This document shows positions 18,101 to 26,300 of a stretch of DNA of 44,278 bases, in pieces. Position numbers and translations under genes: made by a program. The notes under the pieces are model-generated. The model was given only the letters and a program-made list of their open reading frames with translations, was not told the DNA's origin and did not search any database. Every line of letters starts with the position of its first letter. The stretch's first letter is position 1. The DNA lies in IMG/VR virus record IMGVR_UViG_3300021424_000080, positions 1 to 44,278 of that record; one strand, 5' to 3'. The DNA comes from a virus.

Positions 18101-20654
18101 TAGTAATGCCATTGATATAAATAGTTAAATAAGACTGATACGCAGTGAACATAGCTGTTGCACTGAAAGGGGTAGTGATACCACCCAGTTTTGCAGAACT
18201 ATCAAGAGCAGCCTTCTGAGCAGCTTCAGAAAGGAGTTTGTATTTGGCATTATCTTTCACTTCTACAAAGTGAGCTTTGCCAGTGCCAAACATTACACTT
18301 TCTAGCTTAAGAATATCTGCTAGGAATGGTTGACCAAATGATGTTTCTGGAGAGTTGAAGATTTGTCTATATCTATTCTCATCTGTAAAGCCATCTAGTA
18401 GTGTTGTACCACCACAATCTACTCCAGATCTCACTTGTCTGATTCTTCTTATTTGAGCATCAGCACAACTTGCTGTACATATCACTTCTGTACCAGCAAC
18501 CACTTCAACAATGTCAGCTGTATCACCAACGCTTAAAACAGTTGGTCCTAAGAATCTATCATCATAAGATGCTGTAAATGTTGCACCAAAAGGAGCATCC
18601 AATTCATAAACATCATAGTCAGCATATCCAACTTCTCCTCCACCAATAATAAATCTTGGCTTACCAACAGAGCAAATAACATCATCTTGTATAGATGTGT
18701 AGTCTTTGTAGACAGCTTTGTTGTTCTCGCAAGAATAATATTGAATTCTTGCTAATGGAGAACCATCAATTGGATTAGTGCCAAGACTAGTGACGTAAAC
18801 ATCAAAAGGTTTACACTCGCTTTGGTAAGCGTTGTTGGTTGTTGTTAAGAATGGATCTTCGTTAAGATCGTTATAAGGATAGTTGGGGAAGTAGAAGGAT
18901 TGTTCTTCTCTACTATATTCGCCAACGTTTCTAAGCATTCCCTTAGCAACAATAGACTTGTTAACACTTCTATCACCACGTACAATCTTAAATCCTACAA
19001 TGTCAGCTTTTTGATCATCTGTAAGATTTGATGTTTGAATAAGAGTTAAGATTTGTGTAGGATCAATCTTCACACCAATAGGAAACACAGCATCATTGCC
19101 CATCACCATAGCTTGTGGTGTTGAGAAATTTTTACTCTGATATATTGGAGAGATGTTTACATCTGGGAACTTGTGGTGCCTGATTTTTTGTCCTGCAAGG
19201 TCTCCCCACACGTCTGTATTGCATGGGTATTCTTCAACAGATTCCCAATAGGCAAATTGACCAAATTGATATGGTCCTTTGTAAGCATCATTACTTGAAT
19301 ATTCTGGAGAGAATCCTGTGACAGAAGCTGTGTTATAAATCTTCCAATATGGTGAATCATGTGTAACTGGGTCAGGGTTTCCTATAAAGTCTGGATCTGT
19401 ATCAGGAATTCTTGGGAGCAATTGCTCATACGCTGTAATTGCTCTTCCTGGAATATGGAATCCATCTGTTTGTTTTCCATTTTTTAGTAGGAAAACAATC
19501 TCAAAAGCATACACTTCATCACGAAGATATCCTCTAAGATTCGTTGCGTTTATTTCGTTTGCATAGTTTTCTGTTGGAGGAATTCTCCAAGTTTCCCACT
19601 GAAGAGTGATGTTGTTAGCAACTTGTTGATAATTGATTCTATCAATAGATGTTAACTGATCCCACACAAGAACATCCTGAACAGCTGTCAAGTCTTGAGC
19701 AATTTCATAGAATGGAAACTTCTCAAAGATGTCTTGTATTACAAGGTTGATTGTAGACTGACCTGTATAGGTGATTTGCTGATTATTGTTATCAATAAAG
19801 TATGTACCAACCAAATCAACAGATGTTACACCATTGATAGTTTTAATTACAGCTAGATTGAAATATTCAAACTGTCCAGATACATCAAGGTTATCAACAT
19901 TCACAACAATCGACTTTCCTACAGGATAGTTGAAGTTGGGAGTGGTGACAAACTCATCAGCAATAGGTGTTGGATTGGTAACTGAATAATAAGAAGTGAA
20001 TGGATTGCCAGATGGATCAGAATACTGTACAGCAAACTGATATGTACCAGCAAGTAGATTACCTCCACTGATAACATCAACTATTGTTAATTCAGGAATG
20101 TTGAAATTAGGCTGAAGCTTGAGTTGATTACAATCAAGATCATCTGTGTATACAGGACTGCATAGTGCAGTGCCAGATTTAAGAATCTTAGGAATGTCAT
20201 CAATGTCTAGATATCTTCTAGGATTGTAGCCATCTGTCCAATAGATTTCTGTATTACAATTGGTAATTCTATGGACAACTTTATGTATTGGGTAATTGAT
20301 ATTAAAGTTTAGGCAAGGAGCATTAACAAGGACACGATATTCACAATCGTTGTTGTCCATATATCCTATTTGACTATCACCTGTAGAAGGGTTAGTGATG
20401 AAGAATATATGTTTGTTTTTCTCTATAATGAAGTGTTCACCTATAAGCACAAAACCTTCAGGGAAACGAATACACAATTCGTTACCAGGTTCGTTCTGAT
20501 AGTTTACAGAATTGGAATCAAAGTTTTCAACAGCAGCGTTAAGAGCATAAGTTAGTCTACCCTTCTGAATTTGATTCAGGGACTGATCTAAGTTCAGTCC
20601 TGTAGTGGCATTATTATACTCCTGTTTAACGTTACCTTCTCCTTGCTCAGCCAT
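15180..20654 (-). CDS. Very long tail protein (crAss-like muzzle/stabilization type), 1824 aa
   Basis: The N-terminus (GLNLDQSLNQIQKGRLTYAL) and the repeating Tyr/Asn/Asp-rich beta strands over the first 1500 residues resemble the long tail-tip 'muzzle' proteins of crAss-like phages. That is a family resemblance from memory. Short Thr linkers begin around 1087-1105. Residues about 1504-1590 are almost pure Thr/Ser with single Pro, Glu or Gly residues. A cysteine-rich domain follows (CYKLDSAPFGGC, ECDCSPPPP), a second Thr tract lies at about 1664-1704, then another cysteine-containing domain, and the protein ends in TTTTTTISPS. The body probably closes or lines the tail tube, and the C-terminal knobs on linkers could be displayed for host contact. 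It follows the 324-residue connector by 5 bases and precedes its 288-residue companion. Confidence 0.8.
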   Translation of the reverse strand: MAEQGEGNVKQEYNNATTGLNLDQSLNQIQKGRLTYALNAAVENFDSNSVNYQNEPGNELCIRFPEGFVLIGEHFIIEKNKHIFFITNPSTGDSQIGYMDNNDCEYRVLVNAPCLNFNINYPIHKVVHRITNCNTEIYWTDGYNPRRYLDIDDIPKILKSGTALCSPVYTDDLDCNQLKLQPNFNIPELTIVDVISGGNLLAGTYQFAVQYSDPSGNPFTSYYSVTNPTPIADEFVTTPNFNYPVGKSIVVNVDNLDVSGQFEYFNLAVIKTINGVTSVDLVGTYFIDNNNQQITYTGQSTINLVIQDIFEKFPFYEIAQDLTAVQDVLVWDQLTSIDRINYQQVANNITLQWETWRIPPTENYANEINATNLRGYLRDEVYAFEIVFLLKNGKQTDGFHIPGRAITAYEQLLPRIPDTDPDFIGNPDPVTHDSPYWKIYNTASVTGFSPEYSSNDAYKGPYQFGQFAYWESVEEYPCNTDVWGDLAGQKIRHHKFPDVNISPIYQSKNFSTPQAMVMGNDAVFPIGVKIDPTQILTLIQTSNLTDDQKADIVGFKIVRGDRSVNKSIVAKGMLRNVGEYSREEQSFYFPNYPYNDLNEDPFLTTTNNAYQSECKPFDVYVTSLGTNPIDGSPLARIQYYSCENNKAVYKDYTSIQDDVICSVGKPRFIIGGGEVGYADYDVYELDAPFGATFTASYDDRFLGPTVLSVGDTADIVEVVAGTEVICTASCADAQIRRIRQVRSGVDCGGTTLLDGFTDENRYRQIFNSPETSFGQPFLADILKLESVMFGTGKAHFVEVKDNAKYKLLSEAAQKAALDSSAKLGGITTPFSATAMFTAYQSYLTIYINGITRKNYAYSFNSIADYNYGVGVPDNQGIKQRELDIARYLIPGVQAVGDDLPINNWNRESSVYMKTNIDTTVLPYPDRSPNMLSGITSIVTDRSRFTISEIGNCATPAKEEPIQVVSYYASLKNSIVNQWGQIYSYETIDTGYQYIINSPNPITTVFGGDTFISRFAFKTKLPFFIDNRVNAPDDSDIFYDEIGNVAYPRYWHSARSILENYSIPGQGVMANIISYKAHNFDCPNDVGTDVIVSTSTTTTTSTTFPPGGPGGVTPSSTITYYDGYFYLFAYGIPNFYCESSYNLDLRQAFNNREGDFWPHVSTDIPDDWVQQSFVPIAQDNTYYYNTTFSKQNRENTFTHLPPDWEEKFCYTNYPFRAIYSDAQNIDADNRVNNWLIYRAISYFDFPQNYGNLVALDGIQNRAILARFENKTLMYNNLLTIDTSNPQAAYVGNPLLFRGAPPVDFAETDLGYVGSQHKMLLKIPQGQVTVDAKRGQVFLIQGNDRNIKGTEAVDLSGFGSGMNRFFVEHLPFMIYKSFPEVNIDNHFKGIGLHGVYDAVYDRVIITKLDYAPRSNNILYDPVEQEFYINNVVNGLTIRQYINVSDEQYFCNVSWTLSFNMNTKSWISFHSYIPNWYVAENNFFYSGQNNCCEDFDFLVGLLVPNPTTTTTSSTSTTSTSTTSTTSTSTTTSTSTTSTTTSTSSTTTTTTTAEPTTTTTTTTGEPTTTTTTSSTSSTTTTTTTPSPTTTTTTTPAPTAECYKLDSAPFGGCTFVYKDENGATITLNIPSQDEGLCFTACVTEVISDDCGFFAQGIGCLNPECDCSPPPPTTSTTTTTTTTLEPTTTTTTTESPSPTTTTTTTVSPHCYVIESVQSAPGECFDCPGFFASTTDTFIKFYDGCGGTQIPAPFDINVTTHYSDASTQTTFIPSGTTGNVLIATSDVQCEAPPTCGEITSPTFDYAVVTPVSGSISECCVATTTTTTISPS
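15885..16145 (-). repeat. Thr/Ser-codon tract inside the 1824-aa tail gene
   Basis: About 260 bases made of ACT, ACA, ACC, AGT and TCT codons (minus strand). The codons are mixed, so the DNA is only an imperfect repeat, with short units such as TGTACTAGT recurring on the plus strand. It encodes an extended Thr/Ser linker. A second, shorter tract lies at about 15545-15665. Confidence 0.85.
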
Positions 20655-20659
20655 AGGTA

Positions 20660-21634
20660 TTAATTATTTCTTCTTCTTCCGTAACGATTTGTTCTGTTAG
20701 GAAGCTCATACATACCAAATTTATTCAATTGTTGTCTTATTCTACGCTGCTTAGTCCATACATCTTGCTTCTTAATCTCGATGTCAGCCATGATGAATGC
20801 TTCGTCAGAGAGTTGTTTGTAGTATGCAAGTTTTTGTTGAAGCTGATTAAATGTTTCATCGTTGGTTTGATTGACAAGCATCTCAAACACTTTGTATTTG
20901 ATGAAGTGTTCTAAATACTCTCTAATACGATAATTGTCAGGAATAAGCTGGTTTCCAACGCTGTCGTAATCTTGAGCATAGAAAATGAGATGGACAATAC
21001 CATTTCTGAAATTCGTGACAAATTTATTGTCTCTGATATCAAATGAGTCATAAGTGGATGAGCCTGGTGTAAAGTTATTCAATGGGGCAACTCCTTGTCC
21101 ATACATCTCCCAGTTCTCTGTATAGTTTACATCACATTGCTGTCTTGCAGAGATGTTTCCTGGCTTAAGAAGATACATTCTTTGGTAGGACATTGCCACC
21201 TGATTATTTGTCTTGTAGACAGTTTGCATGAACTCAGGCATACAAGATCCATCACATCCTACATTTCCACAGCAAGGACTTGGAATAGCGCAGTCTGTAG
21301 TGATGGGACTCACTTGTATTGTAGTTTGTGTTGCTGCTTGAGAATAGAATGAATTAGCTGTTTGATATGGAAATCCATTGACAGCTGTGCACATCCATGC
21401 TTCTCTAACAGCATAGAAGTTGTCTGGAAGTCTTGCCTCAAAGTTATCAACATACAGAGGAGTCTCAGATATGACATATGTAGCTCTACCCAACTTTCTA
21501 AGACATTTGTCTAGATAGGTGGGGAACAACAAATCATCTACAGCACCTGTATCAAAGTAGCTTTTTAGCTCTTCTTTGACAGTTGCATAGATTGGATCTG
21601 GGCTTACGAAGTTAAATTTATAATAATAGCTCAT
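20660..21634 (-). CDS. Tail collar/ring (head-tail connector) protein, 324 aa
   Basis: Begins 2 bases after the stop of the 159-residue gene. The first 100 residues are helical and contain LPDNFYAVREAWMC, a pattern I associate with gatekeeper or ring proteins that stack under the portal. A cysteine-rich insertion (CAIPSPCCGNVGCDGSC) interrupts the fold at about residues 115-131. The second half has DSFDIRDNKFVTNFRNGIVH and a long helical segment (LEHFIKYKVFEMLVNQ), and ends in a basic tail (GRRRNN). Its place just before the long tail protein supports a tail adaptor or ring role. The assignment to a specific crAss-like ring protein is inferred. Confidence 0.7.
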   Translation of the reverse strand: MSYYYKFNFVSPDPIYATVKEELKSYFDTGAVDDLLFPTYLDKCLRKLGRATYVISETPLYVDNFEARLPDNFYAVREAWMCTAVNGFPYQTANSFYSQAATQTTIQVSPITTDCAIPSPCCGNVGCDGSCMPEFMQTVYKTNNQVAMSYQRMYLLKPGNISARQQCDVNYTENWEMYGQGVAPLNNFTPGSSTYDSFDIRDNKFVTNFRNGIVHLIFYAQDYDSVGNQLIPDNYRIREYLEHFIKYKVFEMLVNQTNDETFNQLQQKLAYYKQLSDEAFIMADIEIKKQDVWTKQRRIRQQLNKFGMYELPNRTNRYGRRRNN

Positions 21635-21636
21635 TT

Positions 21637-22116
21637 CTAGTTAAGATTCCATGTTGCATAAATGTGTTGATACTTTTCATCAGACTTAATATACTTTGTA
21701 ATCAATCTGGAATTATCCCTTGTAGGTTTAAATGTCCAGAAGTTAGAAAACTTAAATCTACATGATCTTCTAAACCACTTCCAACCAAAGAAATATCCTT
21801 CAGTGTGGTAGTTAAAGTTATAGATGTATTTTCCTTTCTCTTTAGTTTTTTTCCAGTCAACTGGTAGATTGATGTATTCTTTACCATCCACCACTGTAAC
21901 CTTCACTCTTTTCTTTTTATTTATTGCAAACTCTCCTAAGCCATTTGGAAGTTTTATCTTCTCTCCTGTCTCAAGAATATGTTCAGCAAACATTCTATTA
22001 AACCCATAGACAATCTTCTTCCATTCTTCGAAAGAGATGTCTATTTCAGGTTTTTCACTCTTGAAATTTTTGTAGTTTTCTTTTGAGGCACTTCGCCAGT
22101 CTTTTGCTACTCTCAT
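21637..22116 (-). CDS. Conserved late protein with HU/IHF-like segment, 159 aa
   Basis: ATG at 22116 overlaps the stop of the preceding gene (ATGA), so the two are probably translationally coupled. Residues about 40-75 (FNRMFAEHILETGEKIKLPN, then GLGEFAINKKKR) resemble the HU/IHF pattern of a helix followed by a beta strand with a Gly-x-Gly-x-Phe-like turn and basic residues. The C-terminal part is aromatic and basic (WKWFRRSCRFKF). crAss-like late modules often carry small IHF-like genes next to tail genes, which fits. It could bind DNA at the portal vertex or be a structural protein that has kept only the fold. The length is greater than that of HU (about 90 residues). Confidence 0.6.
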   Translation of the reverse strand: MRVAKDWRSASKENYKNFKSEKPEIDISFEEWKKIVYGFNRMFAEHILETGEKIKLPNGLGEFAINKKKRVKVTVVDGKEYINLPVDWKKTKEKGKYIYNFNYHTEGYFFGWKWFRRSCRFKFSNFWTFKPTRDNSRLITKYIKSDEKYQHIYATWNLN

Positions 22117-22841
22117 CTAAACTGTGGTGAGTTTGGTGATTGACCATCAATTCCATCATCAGTCATGTCAGTTTTCAAATTGAAATAGCTCTGAAGAAGC
22201 TTCTGTGAGGTGAGATCAAGCACTTGCTTCTCTAAATATCCTGGAAGAGCAAACTCCTTGTCAAGAGGATTCTGACACAGTTGATCAGTTGTATAGCTTG
22301 GAGTTCCACATCCACACTCTGGATACATGATGCTGTTAGGCACGTCTTCTTCAAACAGAGCTACAAACCTAACAGCTTGTAATGCTGGATTGCTAACATA
22401 AAGATAACCATTTGAAATCCAGAAATACTCTTCTTTTTTGATAACAGGAAGTTTTAATAGATTAAGATAACGATTGACAGTTATCTCCTTCATCTTCTTC
22501 CCCTGTCCAGACATTGCATTTATTGAATAAACACCTTGAATAACGTATTGATAATTTCCTTCAGATATTCTAGGAAGTTGATATTTTGATCTAGCGACAG
22601 AACAAGGATCTGCATAATCACAGCATTCTGAGATGGGCACCTCACACATCTCAAGACATGGGATGGTTGTAAAAAGTGTATCTGTTGCCCAGAGTTTTCT
22701 TAGATTGGTTTCTCTCTTTATCAACAATAATGCATTATTTCTCACCTCAGACGCAATTGCTCTGTCTGTAATGAGACTATCTGTTGATATGATCTTGTGC
22801 GTTGCTCGCACGTCAGATACTAATTTTCTTAATGTTGACAT
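22113..22841 (-). CDS. Head-tail connector-like protein, 242 aa
   Basis: The frame stays open upstream to a TTG at 22877, but the ATG at 22841 is preferred because it is a normal start and the protein then begins with MSTLRKLVSDVRATHK, which I recall as the opening of the family. The sequence includes CLEMCEVPISECCDYADPC, KYQLPRISEGNYQYVI and a C-terminal YLEKQVLDLTSQKL helix. That last pattern matches the C-terminus of the 243-residue protein at 32799-33530, so both may be connector or ring subunits. It is the first gene after the terminator at 22903-22927, and its last bases overlap the next start. The structural role is inferred from position. Confidence 0.7.
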   Translation of the reverse strand: MSTLRKLVSDVRATHKIISTDSLITDRAIASEVRNNALLLIKRETNLRKLWATDTLFTTIPCLEMCEVPISECCDYADPCSVARSKYQLPRISEGNYQYVIQGVYSINAMSGQGKKMKEITVNRYLNLLKLPVIKKEEYFWISNGYLYVSNPALQAVRFVALFEEDVPNSIMYPECGCGTPSYTTDQLCQNPLDKEFALPGYLEKQVLDLTSQKLLQSYFNLKTDMTDDGIDGQSPNSPQFR

Positions 22842-22874
22842 TTTGTGTTCCTGATTTTCAGAGTTATATGTACT

Positions 22875-22882
22875 CAAATTTA
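22875..22882 (-). promoter_or_regulatory. Possible -7 promoter box before the tail block
   Basis: On the minus strand this reads TAAATTTG, matching the Bacteroidota -7 consensus TAnnTTTG. It lies just downstream of a strong terminator and about 35 bases before the ATG at 22841, where a new promoter would make sense. No TTTG or TTG box sits at the usual 17-23 base distance, so the evidence is weak. Confidence 0.35.
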
Positions 22883-22892
22883 ATCATTTTTC

Positions 22893-22927
22893 CAAATAAA
22901 AACTCCCAGACACAAAATGCCTGGGAG
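22893..22927 (-). terminator. Rho-independent terminator after the appendage block
   Basis: On the minus strand CTCCCAG (22927-22921), an 11-base loop, CTGGGAG (22909-22903) and then TTTTTATTT. The 7-bp GC-rich stem plus T-tract lies 55 bases after the 117-residue gene and before the connector gene, so it closes the appendage transcript. Confidence 0.85.
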
Positions 22928-22981
22928 AAACCCTACAAAACCAATAAAGTAGAGTTTATTTAATTGGATGTAAAATTGGTT

Positions 22982-23335
22982 TTATTCTGCAACCACAGAA
23001 GTGGTTGTTGTACTAGTTGTTGGCACCCCTGTTGTTGTGCTAGTTGTAGTTGGGACAGGAGGTACATAGTCACCTGTAATCGTAAGATTGAGTTGTTGAG
23101 CAACCCAGTCCCACGCGTAGGAGTCAACCTCCCACTGAGTGTATGCTTCGCCTGTCATGCTCAAGTTTCCTTGTGCTAACTGAGGACCAACTGCTAAGTC
23201 TACAGTTTCAGCAAACAGCTGATAGTAGAATACTGCACTTGTTCCTAGTGTTACATTAATAGCGTAAGCATTTAATATCTTCGCTTCTTGTACTGTTCCA
23301 TTGTCCCAAATGGATACTGGTTCAATTGTTTTCAT
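22982..23335 (-). CDS. Small fibre-associated protein with Thr-rich tail, 117 aa
   Basis: ATG at 23335 overlaps the stop of the 1836-residue fibre gene (ATGA). The first 90 residues (MKTIEPVSIWDNGTVQEAKI, FYYQLF, GNLSMTGEAYTQWEVD, WDWVAQQLNLTI) look like a compact beta-rich domain that I recall downstream of fibre genes in related phages. The C-terminus is a Thr/Ser linker (TTTSTTTGVPTTSTTTT) that ends without a following domain. Coupled translation right after the fibre suggests a fibre partner, an assembly factor or a cap. No enzymatic motif is seen. Confidence 0.7.
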   Translation of the reverse strand: MKTIEPVSIWDNGTVQEAKILNAYAINVTLGTSAVFYYQLFAETVDLAVGPQLAQGNLSMTGEAYTQWEVDSYAWDWVAQQLNLTITGDYVPPVPTTTSTTTGVPTTSTTTTSVVAE

Positions 23336-26300
23336 CGTATTTTTTCGTTTAGTTCTTGTATTGCTTTAATAAGTATTGGTACTAGTTTAGAGTAATCAAC
23401 TCCCTGCATATCTTCAGCGTCCTTACTACCTGTTACAGCGTAGTTTATTACTTCCTGTAACTCGTGTGCAAGAACACCATAAGACCTTGTCTTGTCAGAC
23501 TTCCATTCAAAGTCATAAGGCTTGATTCTGCTTAGCAAATCTAGTCCATTAAAGTCTTTGATGTCCTGCTTTAGTCTATAGTCTGATGATGTATTGTAAG
23601 CAGTGTCAGTTCCATCAGTTGAGATTGACCCTACAAAGCTACCATTATAACTGAATCTTATGATTGAACCTGTCACTCCACTTAATCCTACAACCATTGC
23701 TGTAGATGTACTGCTCTTTATAAACTGTGCATTACCTGCAACATTCAATGTATAGCCTGCATCGGTAGTTGTACCCATTAATATGTTTCCACCTGAAGTA
23801 ATTCGCATTCTTATAGACCCACTAGTTTCAAATGTTTGATGATTGTAATTTGAAAATAGTAATGGTGAACTGTTCCATGTTCTAATAACTCCAGTGGTCC
23901 CATCATAACCAATCTGCAAAGATCCAACGCTTGTGGTAGTTGGATTTGATAATCCTGTACTTGTTATTCCACCAGCAACGTGTAGTTGGTCTATAGGGTC
24001 ATTAGTGCCCATTCCAATTCTACCGTTAAAAGCAATTCTCATTCTTTCAGTACCAGCCATTGGATATACATCACCTGCACTATAAGACGTTGTGCTCGTA
24101 TGGAATGTAATGCCTTCTGAATAGTACATCTTAATCATTGAGCTGTACCATCCGCTATTTACAACATTGACTTGGTTAGCAACAGAAGCACTTGCTCTTA
24201 AGTTGTGACCAAGTATGCCCATTGCACCACTGATAGTTTGGCTATAGAAGTTGTAACCCCCAACATTCAAACCTTGATTTCCTGAAAATATAGATTCATC
24301 AAAATAACCTACTCCATTTACTCGTAATCTTGACCCAATATCCGTTGTCGTTCCAATCAAGACGTTGCCAGGAGAACCTCCAGTTATTGTCATTGTAGGA
24401 GTTGACCCACTATTTGCAAAAAAATTAAAATTATTTCCATTGTATTGTATAAATCCATTGGAACTTGTAGAATTTATAAATGACAAATCTACATAAGATA
24501 TACTTGACTGAAATCTACCAATTGTTCCAGAGCCATTTACATGAAACAATGTACCAGGACTACTCGTCCCAATCCCAACGTTACCACTACTACCTACATA
24601 GACATCATATGTTATACCAGTTACATCTTTAATATCACTCGTACCAACTCTAACAATTCCAAAATCTTGTCCTGCTATACGAGAAATAACGGCTTCATGG
24701 CCTCCATATTTCATGAAACCTATTCGTTTTTCACCTTGAGCGTCTACTATTAATCCAGAGGCTTCACCATTTATATAAACATTTCCAGAGTCTACATGGA
24801 GTTTTTCTGTTGGTGATGTAGTACCTATACCAACACTACCAGCATTAAAACTCATATATCTATCAGCACTTGTACCATCACCTATTGCTCCATAAGTTCC
24901 ATTAGCACTAAGTTTTAACATTGTAGTAGTACCATTAACAAGAGAAAGAGCGGGTCTATTTGCAACTATAGATGAAATTGTAATACCATTATCTGCGCCT
25001 CTTACTTCTAATTTATCATTTATTGTTGTAGTACCTATACCAACACTACCTCCTGAGGTGATGCGGAGGCGTCCAACATCATTTGTGCCTATATCTAAAT
25101 AGTGATTTGTGCTTGTTCCAATAAATCCACCAGCAGCATTATTTATATAATTTACAATACTTGCACTTCTATTTGAATTGCTTATAAATACTCCACAAAC
25201 AGCAGAAGTATTTTGAGAACGAACATCTATCATGCCGCTTTCAGAACCAAAATTAAATGGATTATTAGTATTAATACCTACTAACCCCCCACTCGTGATG
25301 CGCATTCGTTCGGCAAGAGTCCCAGTATTACTAGTATAGAATTCTAACGAACCAGAATTATCGGCACCTCCTCTTGAGCTTTCTATCCCTGCAACATAAT
25401 TAGTCTTGTGATAAAACGCCAATGAAGCAAACGTACTATCCGCAGTTCGAGCTCCCTGTATATTTAACGCTCCACGAACATTACCAGAGACCCCAGCAGA
25501 TATGCTTAATTGTTTAAACCCTGCTTGTATGCTTGGACTAATCGTTCCAATGCCGACGTCGCCACCCGAAGTGATGCGCATTCGTTCGGTGTTGTTTGTA
25601 CCAAATGCCAATGCTCTAGCTCCACGACCATTTATACCAAAAGTATCATTTCCACCGCTACCAAATATCTGCTGAGAAGTTCCTATATCTGCAATAGTTG
25701 TATTGTTTGTACCCCAAACAATGTATCCTCCATTCGCATTGTTAGAATTAAATTCGCCAATTTGTCCTGCTGAATCTGTTACTCTTAGAAAAGGTGTAGT
25801 CACACTACTGCTGAAGGTAGCTGTCCCTGTGGAGGCGATGGTTAGTCTTGGATTAGCCCCTCCCGTTGCAAAAATTAAATTAGCAGTTGACCTTATTGCA
25901 AAATTAGTAACCCCACCATTGGTAACACCTTCCGCATTACCAATCATTCCAATGTTAGTACCTGAATTTTGTATTAAAATTACAGGCCCATCTGTGTTTG
26001 TACTATTAATAGTAAAAGAATTTTGCGCTGTACTACTAAAGGTCGCTGCGCCTGTAGCTCTAGTGAGAGTTAAAGCATTGTTAGAAGTTCCATAACTATA
26101 AAATACTAAATTACCAGTAGAGCCACCATTGGCTATTTGCCAATCAAGTGTATTATCTTTTGTTAGTAATATACCACCATCTTGTGTAGAATTTTTATTA
26201 AGCCATAAATAATATGCTGTTGAAGAATTTGCCCAGTTAAATCTAAAGTTACCACCTTCAACTTGTAATCTTGAACCTGCATCTGAGGTTGTTCCAATCA

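Noticed and set aside
22842-22877. TTG start adding 12 residues to the connector protein
   Set aside because: The ATG at 22841 has a normal A-rich leader and gives the recognised N-terminus; the TTG would overlap the possible promoter box.
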